Assembly: GCA_024642765.1 (NCBI GenBank) | Contig: JAHEAM010000125.1 | Location: 1 to 9,288 of the forward strand | Direction: 5' to 3' | DNA: 9,288 nucleotides | Source of the DNA: Planctomycetaceae bacterium | Lineage (GTDB): Bacteria > Planctomycetota > Planctomycetia > Pirellulales > Pirellulaceae | Position numbers and translations under genes: made by a program | Notes under the pieces: model-generated | What the model saw: only the letters and a program-made list of their open reading frames with translations | What the model was told of the DNA's origin: nothing | Database searches by the model: none | Part shown: one piece after another, positions 1 through 5,608 of the stretch | How the letters are laid out: each line of letters opens with the position of its first letter | Position numbering within the stretch: position 1 is the stretch's first letter

Positions 1-309
1 CTCACCGACTCCTGACCGCATGGATTTGAGAATCAGTTGACCGTCTGTCCGCGAGCTGACTGCGATCACCCCACAATTCGGGTTCGCGTTTTTGACGCTT
101 ACAATGAGTTGAAGCGCTTTGACTTCGTCGCCATCCAAATCGATGATGACCGCATTAGGGGACGTTTGCTCGACGATTTCCATGAAGAACTCGTATCGCG
201 AACAATCGGCCTCCAACCAAATTCGATCCATACCGACAAGGTACTTCTTCAAATTTTCGCGGCTGCGTTCATTTGGATCGCAAATCGAAATTCGAATTGT
301 GTCAGACAT
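1..309 (-). CDS. cpaE: CpaE/TadZ-like Tad pilus assembly protein, N-terminal part (runs off left edge)
   Basis: The minus strand opens at ATG 309 and stays open to base 1, giving 103 codons with no stop, so the gene is cut by the window edge. The protein begins MSDTIRISICDPNER and has the alternating strand/helix pattern of a response-regulator receiver domain: a first strand ending in D11, a strand with D57 and D59 (V-I-I-D-L-D), and a later strand with S85-S86. CpaE/TadZ proteins carry such an atypical receiver domain ahead of a ParA/MinD-like ATPase domain and help localise the Tad pilus machine at the inner membrane. The ATPase part would lie outside the window. The start is supported by TTGGA about 8 bases upstream. 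It lies 90 bases after cpaC with no strong terminator between, so co-transcription is likely. A stand-alone response regulator is possible, but the context favours CpaE. Confidence 0.82.
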   Translation of the reverse strand, partial: MSDTIRISICDPNERSRENLKKYLVGMDRIWLEADCSRYEFFMEIVEQTSPNAVIIDLDGDEVKALQLIVSVKNANPNCGVIAVSSRTDGQLILKSMRSGVGE

Positions 310-399
310 CTTTTTTTCCAATTCAATTTGCCTAATTACATCCTGGGGATGCTTGAAATTCGCAAGGTAGTTTGACTCGACATCGACTTTGGCTGAAAT

Positions 400-2079
400 C
401 TAGCGTCGTACGCCTGATCCGTTTTGGCTAACTCGCTGTCGACTTGATTCCGATGCCGATGGTGGATAGCCATATCCCGCGCCGTTGCTAGGTTGCATTG
501 GGCCGGATTGAAAGTACTGTTGATTCGAATTCGAGACCTTCGGCTCAAAACCTGAGTTCTGTTGAACTGCTGGGCTCGGCGTTGGTGCGAATTCAGGTCC
601 ACTTTGTGGATAGCCAAATCCGTTTTGGATCGTTTCGTTTGAATCTGACATTGGCTTTGATTCCGTTATTGGCATCGCCATGCCTTGTTCGGGAACGTTG
701 TAGTTTGGATTTCCCGACATCGTAGTATCGCCACTGCATTCTTTACCTTCACAGCGAGGTACTTCAATGTGGCCATTGAAGAACAACTCGTGATTTGAAG
801 GCTGAACTGTTTGGCGACCAGGCATGTTCGCGTCAGCAAAAGTGCCGGCTTCGACTGGGTTTACGATGCGAGGAGTAAGTATAAAGACCAACTCGGTTTC
901 GTTTTCTTCCGATTTCGTGTTTCGAACCAACGCACCAACGCCAGCTTTGTTGAGCCAATGCGGCAAGCCTTTGACTTCAGCTTCTACTTTTTCGCGGTAA
1001 TCGCCAGCCAAAGCTAATGTTTGGCCAGAGCGCATTGGCACGCCAGTATTGACGCGTCGAACGCGAAATCCTGGAACACCCGTTCCGGCACTCAGGTCAT
1101 TAGCAACTTCTGAAACTTCAGCACGAACTTCCAATGTCAAATCGCCTTCTCCATGAACCAATGGCACCACATCGAGCTTTGTACCGAAAGGTCGGAACTG
1201 GATTGAGTTATTGCCGAATCCGCTACTCACCTGAAAGGGAATTTCACCGCCAGAAAGGAATTCAGCGGGACGACCGTTTTGTGCCGACAACGTGGGGCTT
1301 GCCATCAATTTCGCAAGGTTTCGTTTTTCGAGCATATTAACGAACGCGTCGAGTCGCGTTGAGTCATTTACAATTCCGAAACGAGCGTTTCCATTGGTTC
1401 CAGTAGTGTCCGCCAACGAGCTGAGGACATCCGAGAACCCTGAAACAATATTGAACTTGTCACCAGCAACGCGCCAGTCAACGCCCATGTTTCTGAGCTT
1501 TGTTCGCGATACTTCGTAGATCTTGACTTCAATGGCAACAACTTGCGAACCGTCAACTTCAAGCTTGTTGATGACATTCGCAGGAACGAAGTCTTTGGCG
1601 ACAGCCATAATCATTTCGACATCATTGGCACGAGCAACAGTACCGTCCAGTACAACACTGTTTTGAAGAGGGTTGACGTTTATTCGCGATGTCGGGAAAA
1701 GACGTTTGATTGCCATATCCAATTTGCGAACGTCCATCACGACATTCACAGTAATGAGCTGAACATTCTTGTCCGGGTCGGAGACCGTGATGTTGGCAAC
1801 ACCAGGCTTAAGTCCCGAGATCACAATTTCGTTGGCTGACACTGGCGTAGCGCGAACGACTTCAGGGCTATCGACCAATAGTTCGGGGATTTTAAAATCG
1901 AATCGAATGCTTTTGCTGGTACCGACTGATAAGTCGATTTGCTTTCCGGCAGCATCGACCGAATAACCGGTCGAATGCATTTCGTTGCTGAACCCTTGTG
2001 CACTGACAGTGGCAGTCGCCAGTGATAAAGAAAACAAACCTATGCCAACCAAAGTTGACAAGAATAAACGCGTACTCAT
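400..2079 (-). CDS. cpaC: CpaC/RcpA-type secretin of the Tad pilus
   Basis: Outer-membrane secretin channel for the Flp pilus, 559 residues. Order of parts: signal peptide 1-27 (hydrophobic core then V-S-A|Q), pilus-formation N-terminal domain about 43-113, BON-like periplasmic domain about 117-165 (with V-L-D-G-T-V), and secretin domain about 180-408. The secretin part contains ASPTLSAQNG, FLSGGEIPFQV, SGQTLALAGD and the closing ELVFILTPRIVNP. A 151-residue Pro/Gln/Ser/Asn/Gly-rich tail follows (409-559), with a Cys pair at 443 and 448. The reading frame is open 30 codons further, to 2169, but I chose ATG 2079 because it starts the signal peptide and has AAGGA (2088-2092) 8 bases upstream. 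It follows cpaB by about 180 bases and precedes cpaE. Family assignment is secure; the role of the tail is unknown. Confidence 0.93.
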   Translation of the reverse strand: MSTRLFLSTLVGIGLFSLSLATATVSAQGFSNEMHSTGYSVDAAGKQIDLSVGTSKSIRFDFKIPELLVDSPEVVRATPVSANEIVISGLKPGVANITVSDPDKNVQLITVNVVMDVRKLDMAIKRLFPTSRINVNPLQNSVVLDGTVARANDVEMIMAVAKDFVPANVINKLEVDGSQVVAIEVKIYEVSRTKLRNMGVDWRVAGDKFNIVSGFSDVLSSLADTTGTNGNARFGIVNDSTRLDAFVNMLEKRNLAKLMASPTLSAQNGRPAEFLSGGEIPFQVSSGFGNNSIQFRPFGTKLDVVPLVHGEGDLTLEVRAEVSEVANDLSAGTGVPGFRVRRVNTGVPMRSGQTLALAGDYREKVEAEVKGLPHWLNKAGVGALVRNTKSEENETELVFILTPRIVNPVEAGTFADANMPGRQTVQPSNHELFFNGHIEVPRCEGKECSGDTTMSGNPNYNVPEQGMAMPITESKPMSDSNETIQNGFGYPQSGPEFAPTPSPAVQQNSGFEPKVSNSNQQYFQSGPMQPSNGAGYGYPPSASESSRQRVSQNGSGVRR

Positions 2080-2087
2080 CCGTGATT

Positions 2088-2092
2088 TCCTT
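2088..2092 (-). promoter_or_regulatory. Ribosome binding site fixing the cpaC start
   Basis: On the minus strand AAGGA (within GAAGGAA) sits 8 bases before ATG 2079. This selects that ATG over the in-frame upstream one at 2169. The extra 30 residues from the upstream start would be Arg-rich and would spoil the signal peptide. The DUF4190-like gene at 5808-6410 has the same AAGGA with the same 8-base spacing. Confidence 0.7.
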
Positions 2093-2174
2093 CGCGTAAT
2101 GGTCCAAAAAGTCTTGGACGACTCTCGGTAATGACACTGAAAACTTCGGTGATCCCTCTGCCTAAGCAATCAAT

Positions 2175-2200
2175 GTTGGAGTTCGCAACTGAACTCCGAC
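2175..2200 (-). other. Intercistronic hairpin between cpaB and cpaC
   Basis: GTTGGAGTTC (2175-2184) pairs with GAACTCCGAC (2191-2200) in a 10-bp stem with one G-T wobble and a 6-base loop. On the minus strand no T-run follows, so it is not a standard terminator for cpaB; a TTTT follows on the plus strand only. A weaker foldable stretch (about 2233-2260, GGAAC and GTTCC arms) lies directly after the cpaB stop. Such structures between co-transcribed genes can set RNA processing or stability; that role here is inference. Confidence 0.45.
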
Positions 2201-2262
2201 TTTTGGTGTTCGTCCCTAAACATGGAATGCAGGGGAACGTTCACCGAACAAAGTGTTCCTTA

Positions 2263-3261
2263 TTAAAATCCGCCAAGTGGTGGTGAGTCCAATTCTGGAG
2301 CATCCCCGCCGGCATTTGGTGCTGAATCTGATCGATCTAACCCGTAGTCACCGCGATCTTGTTTGGAGTCCAATTCGGGAACTGGGTCGATGGTTGAACC
2401 ATCCTGTCGAAAGGTGTACTTAGTTTTCTCTGAGCCAGACCACAACACCATTTCGAAAGGCTTGTCTTGCATTATAGGACTTGTCATCATGCTTTTAACC
2501 ATGTCAGACATTGAGCCGGATTTCGACCCACCGGCAGTCGACGTTGGCAGTTCGCCTCCGGTCAAGAAGCTCGGAAGTGGCTCGCCCTCTTCTTCTTCGT
2601 CCGTTGAGTTTGGTCGCAAGGACAGACGCAGGATTCCGACTTTTTGAGCCAATGCTGTCTGTTCAATTTGCTTCTGAGATAACAACAATCCGACGATTGA
2701 ATTTGTTTTGGCACTACCGCCTGTTCGAGGCCCGTCGCTGGTGATTGAGTCGTTTACAGAATAAACCTGAATGTTTTTTAGGAAGGTGACAGTGAACGTT
2801 GTCTTGGTGGCACCGTTTAGTTTTTCAAAAACCCCAATGACGTCGACTCGGTCACCCGGTCGCATCAAACCATTGGCAACACCGTCACGTCCGACTTCGA
2901 TGGAATATAGACGTTGGCCCTTCTTGATGGCAAGCGATCCAGCTTTGTTCTTGTCGATGATGTCGGTCATGAACACTGGTGCTCCCTTGGGGATACCACG
3001 AATCGCAACCTTATTTTCGATTTCGTCCAATGAACGAGCTGAATTCTCAGGGATAATATTGAGGGGCCATTCCTCGACTTTTACAATCAATTCGCTCAAA
3101 TCGGAATTGATATCTATGAAATCTTGGGCCACAATAACCGGACCTGTCCGAATCGCGTCGCCTTTGTTTCGGCTTCCACCCATGACCTGACTGATACCGA
3201 TCGCTGCAATCAGGCCGAATCCTAGAGAAACAAACATTAGGATTAACGATTTAGATTTCAT
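2263..3261 (-). CDS. cpaB: CpaB/RcpC Tad pilus assembly protein
   Basis: Periplasmic, inner-membrane-anchored partner of the secretin, 332 residues. Residues 5-27 are a signal anchor. Residues about 40-103 form a SAF domain (P-V-I-V-A-Q-D-F, then G-I-P-K-G-A-P-V-F). Residues about 118-218 match the RcpC/CpaB core (GLMRPGDRVDVIGVF, then an F-L-K-N-I-Q-V-Y strand and LSQKQIEQTALAQ). An acidic patch (221-227, DEEEEGE), a flexible Gly/Ser stretch and a Pro/Asp-rich C-terminus follow. The frame is open 40 codons further upstream (to 3381), but ATG 3261 is preferred because it places the anchor at the N-terminus; no strong Shine-Dalgarno supports either start. The gene lies between cpaA (with its own terminator) and cpaC, so it probably begins a new transcript including cpaC and cpaE. 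Confidence 0.9.
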   Translation of the reverse strand: MKSKSLILMFVSLGFGLIAAIGISQVMGGSRNKGDAIRTGPVIVAQDFIDINSDLSELIVKVEEWPLNIIPENSARSLDEIENKVAIRGIPKGAPVFMTDIIDKNKAGSLAIKKGQRLYSIEVGRDGVANGLMRPGDRVDVIGVFEKLNGATKTTFTVTFLKNIQVYSVNDSITSDGPRTGGSAKTNSIVGLLLSQKQIEQTALAQKVGILRLSLRPNSTDEEEEGEPLPSFLTGGELPTSTAGGSKSGSMSDMVKSMMTSPIMQDKPFEMVLWSGSEKTKYTFRQDGSTIDPVPELDSKQDRGDYGLDRSDSAPNAGGDAPELDSPPLGGF

Positions 3262-3564
3262 GGTTTGCTTTTTCGCAAGAGGTATCGAGTGCCTGAAGGG
3301 ATGAACCCAACTGTTTCGATCCGCAATGTTTGTGGAATTCGTTGGGACAAAAGTGGGTACTGTGAAAAACCGTTGCAGCATATCCCTTAGAATTCAGTTT
3401 CGGACGATCCGAACGTTGCCACAAATTTACTTCGAGTGCTTGGAAGAATGCGTAGAACCGGAGTAATCAGAATGAGCAGAATGACCCTAACACTCGTTAC
3501 AGTTTACTAGAATAACCGCTGAAATCGTTGCGGTTTGACCAGGCAATACCGAGCACACAAAACG
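3262..3564 (-). other. Gene-free region upstream of cpaB, expected to hold its promoter
   Basis: About 300 bases between the cpaA terminator and cpaB contain no credible gene. Because the terminator at 3565-3593 should stop transcripts from cpaA, the cpaB-cpaC-cpaE promoter should be here, but I cannot pick a convincing -35/-10 pair. Visible structure: a perfect inverted repeat TTCGGA-CGA-TCCGAA at 3399-3413, a weaker one at 3514-3535 (AACCGC/GCGGTT), and two copies of CATTCTG on the minus strand near 3470-3483. Confidence 0.4.
3399..3413. promoter_or_regulatory. Palindrome upstream of cpaB, possible operator
   Basis: TTCGGA (3399-3404) and TCCGAA (3408-3413) are perfect 6-bp arms around CGA. 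The site lies about 140 bases before the cpaB start, in the region where its promoter is expected. The size and symmetry suit a dimeric regulator, but a palindrome of this length can also arise by chance. Confidence 0.22.
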
Positions 3565-3593
3565 AAAAAATGGGTCGACTGCAGAGTCGACCC
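3565..3593 (-). terminator. Intrinsic terminator after cpaA
   Basis: A perfect 9-bp stem, GGGTCGACT (3572-3580) with AGTCGACCC (3585-3593), has a GCAG loop. On the minus strand it is followed by A then six T residues (3570-3565), then CG and TTTT. The stem begins 32 bases after the cpaA stop. This is a textbook rho-independent terminator and separates cpaA from cpaB. Confidence 0.9.
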
Positions 3594-3625
3594 TTCGCTG
3601 TGATCGGTTAAGAGAAATTTGGCGG

Positions 3626-4201
3626 TTACACCAACATTCCCATCCAGGCGAAGTAGCTTACAGTACCGATCGCAATTGGAATCCCGTAGGGTAATAGTCG
3701 CATTGTGCTTTTGCGTTCGGCTGCAATGGTTGAGAGAGTTTCTGGATTTCGAACGGTAACAATCTCGTTGAAAATGTACATGAATTGGTTCCAGTGCTTG
3801 CGGCCTTGTTTCGACCAAACAATCATGCCGATCGACAACAGGGCTCCGATGATTGCGGATACACAGAATGCGTAAAATGTATCGACGCAATAGATCCAAG
3901 CACCAATGCCAGCCATCATTTTGACGTCACCAGCACCCATTCCACCGATCGAGTAGGCAGGCAGCAATGTGGCAAGGCCAACGGCTGTTCCAGCTAAACT
4001 CCAGCCCAACCCCACGTACCAGCCATCACCGCTAACTTGGTAGGCGATCATGCTGTAGATCCAACCGGCAAAAATCATGGGATAGGTGATTTTGTTTGGT
4101 ACTCGAAGTTCTTTGCCATCAATATAGGCAGCGACAATCACGAACGCTGTCACAAACCAATACTGCCAATGTTCGACCATCCCATTCATTAAACCCGACA
4201 T
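3626..4201 (-). CDS. cpaA: Tad-type prepilin peptidase (A24 family, CpaA/TadV)
   Basis: Inner-membrane aspartic protease that would cut the leader from the Flp prepilins, 191 residues from ATG 4201. The two catalytic aspartates are visible: D28 in A-A-Y-I-D-G-K followed by L-R-V-P-N-K, and D92 in the G-A-G-D-V-K motif. Several hydrophobic segments (about 12-27, 40-55, 63-83, 96-124 and 171-190) fit a small polytopic protein without the N-terminal methylase domain of PilD. A GTG at 4246 and an ATG at 4216 are in frame; I prefer 4201 because GAGAG lies about 7 bases upstream and the shorter N-terminus suits TadV. The gene lies directly after its likely substrates, flp1 and flp2, and ends in its own strong terminator. 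Confidence 0.92.
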   Translation of the reverse strand: MSGLMNGMVEHWQYWFVTAFVIVAAYIDGKELRVPNKITYPMIFAGWIYSMIAYQVSGDGWYVGLGWSLAGTAVGLATLLPAYSIGGMGAGDVKMMAGIGAWIYCVDTFYAFCVSAIIGALLSIGMIVWSKQGRKHWNQFMYIFNEIVTVRNPETLSTIAAERKSTMRLLPYGIPIAIGTVSYFAWMGMLV

Positions 4202-4440
4202 GTTATTCTCTCTCATTAATCGTTTGGAATTTACTAGATTGGCCACTTCGATGGAGCGAGCCTAAAATCGCAACGTGGAAACATAGCTCAAAATGGCGCT
4301 TAAGATGCCAAAAAAACACAAAACCAACTGAAAAGTTTGTTCCATCGAATCAACTGTTAAAAAAGGCCAAGCCATAGTCTTGATTCCGCATGAATTGTTT
4401 GTGCTTGCCTATTCGGGACAAATCCATTGTCTACGAACAA
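4202..4440 (-). other. Gene-free leader/promoter region of cpaA
   Basis: The stretch between the flp1 terminator and cpaA has no credible gene; open frames on the plus strand here are low-complexity. It must hold the cpaA promoter if the terminator at 4441-4474 is efficient. On the minus strand it contains ACAAACTTTTC near 4332, shared with the AT-rich element upstream of flp1, then T-rich DNA and TTGGCA near 4306-4311. I see no convincing -10 box at proper spacing. Confidence 0.3.
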
Positions 4441-4474
4441 AGCCCGCACGTCGAGAAAAACGACGATGCGGGCT
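4441..4474 (-). terminator. Intrinsic terminator after flp1 (possibly bidirectional)
   Basis: AGCCCGCA (4441-4448) pairs with TGCGGGCT (4467-4474), continued by CGTCG/CGACG (4449-4453 with 4461-4465, one bulged A). This makes a 13-bp stem with a 7-base A-rich loop, 45 bases after the flp1 stop. On the minus strand TTGTTCG follows, a modest T-rich tail. On the plus strand GTTGTTTTGTTTG follows, so it could stop transcripts from both sides. Confidence 0.8.
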
Positions 4475-4518
4475 GTTGTTTTGTTTGACGCACACTCTCC
4501 GAGAGGGAGAGCATTCAA

Positions 4519-4692
4519 CTAGTTCAATGCTGTCGCAGCTTCGTTGAACTTAGCTGTCGCGTTGGTTCCGATCGATGTGATCGCTGTCAAGCAGACGATA
4601 ACGATCAGGGCCAACATGATGGCGTATTCAACTGCTGTTGGGCCATCTTCCGATTTCAAAAATCGTTGTACTTTAGAAACTAGATTCTTCAT
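4519..4692 (-). CDS. flp: Flp family type IVb prepilin, copy 1
   Basis: Major pilin subunit of the Tad pilus, 57 residues. A short basic leader ends in S-E-D-G17; cleavage by CpaA after G17 would give a 40-residue mature pilin starting P-T-A-V-E-Y, with the Flp Glu (+5) and Tyr (+6) in place. Residues about 21-43 form the hydrophobic helix (AIMLALIVIVCLTAI). The tail ends KFNEAATALN. The frame is open 20 codons further, but ATG 4692 is certain in practice: GGAGG (4699-4703) lies 6 bases upstream, and the twin gene has the identical arrangement. It differs from copy 2 by one residue, Glu51 here and Ala51 there. It has its own promoter and terminator and lies between copy 2 and cpaA. Confidence 0.95.
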   Translation of the reverse strand: MKNLVSKVQRFLKSEDGPTAVEYAIMLALIVIVCLTAITSIGTNATAKFNEAATALN

Positions 4693-4698
4693 TGCATT

Positions 4699-4739
4699 CC
4701 TCCGACGGAAAAAAATTACTCGAATCAACAGAGATTCGA
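4699..4739 (-). promoter_or_regulatory. Leader hairpin, U7 tract and GGAGG site before flp1
   Basis: Reading the minus strand: TCGAATC (4739-4733), 6-base loop, GATTCGA (4726-4720), GTAA, seven T (4715-4709), then GGAGG (4703-4699) and the start at 4692. The 7-bp stem plus U-run resembles a short terminator placed immediately ahead of the ribosome site. The same arrangement occurs before copy 2, with one change that keeps pairing as a G-U wobble. It could act as an attenuator, a stability element or a translation-enhancing U-rich site; which one is unknown. Confidence 0.55.
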
Positions 4740-4848
4740 AAACAAACTTCAACCTCCAACTCGAGTAACCCTCGAACCGGAAAACTGTTTACGCTAAATC
4801 GATCGCATTCACAACACACTGCGATATGTTTCAAAAGATCAAACTCTC

Positions 4849-4879
4849 ATTCAGGGCAGTCGATTCGATCTGCTTGAAT
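4849..4879 (-). other. Predicted 5'-end stem-loop of flp1 mRNA
   Basis: ATTCA (4849-4853) pairs with TGAAT (4875-4879), and GCAG (4856-4859) with CTGC (4870-4873), across a small internal loop. It lies about 7 bases after the transcription start predicted from the -10 box at 4893-4898. The copy 2 leader has a different but equally placed stem. Existence as RNA is inferred. Confidence 0.35.
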
Positions 4880-4892
4880 TTGAATTCACTGA

Positions 4893-4950
4893 AACTTAGG
4901 ACGAAAACAGAGTGAGTCAAACTATTCCGATTAGAAAAGTTTGTTTTTTT
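4893..4950 (-). promoter_or_regulatory. Promoter of flp1 with AT-rich upstream element
   Basis: On the minus strand TTGACT (4920-4915) is followed after 16 bases by TAAGTT (4898-4893). Upstream, about 4925-4950, is A/T-rich (a run of seven A, then CAAACTTTTC), like an UP element. The same layout with the same 16-base spacing precedes flp2, where the boxes are TTGACA and TAGATT. This predicts a start near 4886 and a leader of about 190 bases. Confidence 0.6.
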
Positions 4951-5097
4951 AGATAAAGTCTCCGGATGCCGCTGGAAATTGCGTTTTCGCTCAATTGAAC
5001 GGGTTGTTGTCGTTGTGCTTGATTCGGAGTGCTTGCCTAATAACCAACACAATGGTTTGATTCGCTACAATCCGCATCAATCGTTTCTTGCCAGCGC

Positions 5098-5130
5098 AAA
5101 AGAAAAACCGACAACAGGTGGCGCTGTCGG
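5098..5130 (-). terminator. Intrinsic terminator after flp2
   Basis: CCGACA (5108-5113) pairs with TGTCGG (5125-5130) around an 11-base loop. On the minus strand the stem is followed by TTTTTCTTTT (5107-5098). It lies 51 bases after the flp2 stop and just upstream of the flp1 promoter region, so it separates the two pilin transcripts. Confidence 0.82.
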
Positions 5131-5180
5131 CTTTTAACATGAGAGAGAGCGTTTTGCCTCTCACGACAGAGGATCTTCAA

Positions 5181-5354
5181 CTAGTTCAATGCTGTCGCAG
5201 CTGCGTTGAACTTAGCTGTCGCGTTGGTTCCGATCGATGTGATCGCTGTCAAGCAGACGATAACGATCAGGGCCAACATGATGGCATATTCAACCGCTGT
5301 TGGGCCATCTTCTGATTTCAAAAAACGTTGTACTTTAGAAACTAGATTCTTCAT
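5181..5354 (-). CDS. flp: Flp family type IVb prepilin, copy 2
   Basis: Second major-pilin gene, 57 residues, identical to copy 1 except Ala51 instead of Glu51 near the C-terminus. It has the same leader (M-K-N-L-V-S-K-V), cleavage site after G17, P-T-A-V-E-Y start of the mature pilin, and hydrophobic helix 21-43. ATG 5354 has GGAGG (5361-5365) 6 bases upstream. Four of the five base differences from copy 1 are silent, which points to purifying selection or recent gene conversion. The Glu-to-Ala change is in the tail, which usually faces outward in the fibre, so the two subunits may give slightly different surface charge. It has its own promoter (5550-5577) and terminator (5098-5130). Confidence 0.95.
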   Translation of the reverse strand: MKNLVSKVQRFLKSEDGPTAVEYAIMLALIVIVCLTAITSIGTNATAKFNAAATALN

Positions 5355-5360
5355 TGCATT

Positions 5361-5401
5361 CCTCCGACGGAAAAAAATTACTCGAACCAACATAGATTCG
5401 A
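5361..5401 (-). promoter_or_regulatory. Leader hairpin, U7 tract and GGAGG site before flp2
   Basis: Minus strand: TCGAATC (5401-5395), 6-base loop, GGTTCGA (5388-5382), GTAA, seven T (5377-5371), then GGAGG (5365-5361). Relative to flp1 the stem has one A-to-G change that keeps a G-U pair, while the loop has one base change. The farther-upstream leader is not conserved, so this element stands out. Confidence 0.55.
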
Positions 5402-5502
5402 AGATTACTTGTCACCAACCCAGTTTCAAACAAGCTGGGAATGTGGTTAACGACAGATCGTGTGCGAATTAGGAATAAATCCCTGAAATCACGGCTCGAT
5501 CA

Positions 5503-5543
5503 AATTCAAATTCCAGACACCAAACGGTGGTTGAATTTGAATT
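5503..5543 (-). other. Predicted 5'-end stem-loop of flp2 mRNA
   Basis: AATTCAAATTC (5503-5513) is a perfect 11-bp complement of GAATTTGAATT (5533-5543). The 19-base loop can form a further CACC/GGTG stem (5518-5521 with 5526-5529). The outer arm begins where transcription is predicted to start (-10 box at 5550-5555), so the mRNA would begin with this stem-loop. 5'-terminal stems are known to protect some bacterial mRNAs from RNase attack. Confidence 0.45.
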
Positions 5544-5549
5544 CGATGA

Positions 5550-5605
5550 AATCTAAGACGCAGTGCGAAAGTGTCAAAGTTTTCCGAATAGAAAAAGTTT
5601 GATTT
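5550..5605 (-). promoter_or_regulatory. Promoter of flp2 with AT-rich upstream element
   Basis: On the minus strand TTGACA (5577-5572), a perfect -35 box, is followed after 16 bases by TAGATT (5555-5550), a 4/6 match to TATAAT. Upstream lies CAAATCAAACTTTTTC, an AT-rich stretch like that before flp1. The predicted start is near 5543, with about 190 bases of leader. Confidence 0.65.
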
Positions 5606-5608
5606 GTA

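Larger units (their letters stand above)
4441..5608 (-). repeat. Tandem duplication of the flp transcription unit
   Basis: Two units, each promoter-leader-flp-terminator, follow one another: about 4441-4950 and 5098-5608. Start codons are 662 bases apart and -10 boxes 657 apart. The 174-base coding parts differ at 5 positions. The 45-50 bases before each start are also almost identical, through the hairpin. The rest of the leaders has diverged, and the promoter/upstream AT-rich region is again similar (about 70 bases). The terminators are different sequences. This pattern suggests an old duplication with selection or gene conversion on the coding part. Confidence 0.8.

Noticed and set aside
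339..351. CATCC-TGG-GGATG hairpin between cpaC and cpaE as a terminator
   Set aside because: Only 5 bp with a 3-base loop and no T-run on the coding strand.
3507..3899. Minus-strand frame of 130 codons overlapping the cpaA 3' part and terminator
   Set aside because: Out-of-frame shadow of cpaA that runs through a perfect terminator; no recognisable protein features.
4774..4785. GGTTCGA-like T-loop sequence in the flp1 leader as part of a tRNA
   Set aside because: No acceptor stem, D-arm or anticodon arm could be fitted around it.
4831..5052. Minus-strand open frame of 73 codons in the flp1 promoter/leader region
   Set aside because: Low-complexity Ser/Thr/Lys content; it overlaps the conserved promoter and no equivalent is kept in the flp2 unit.
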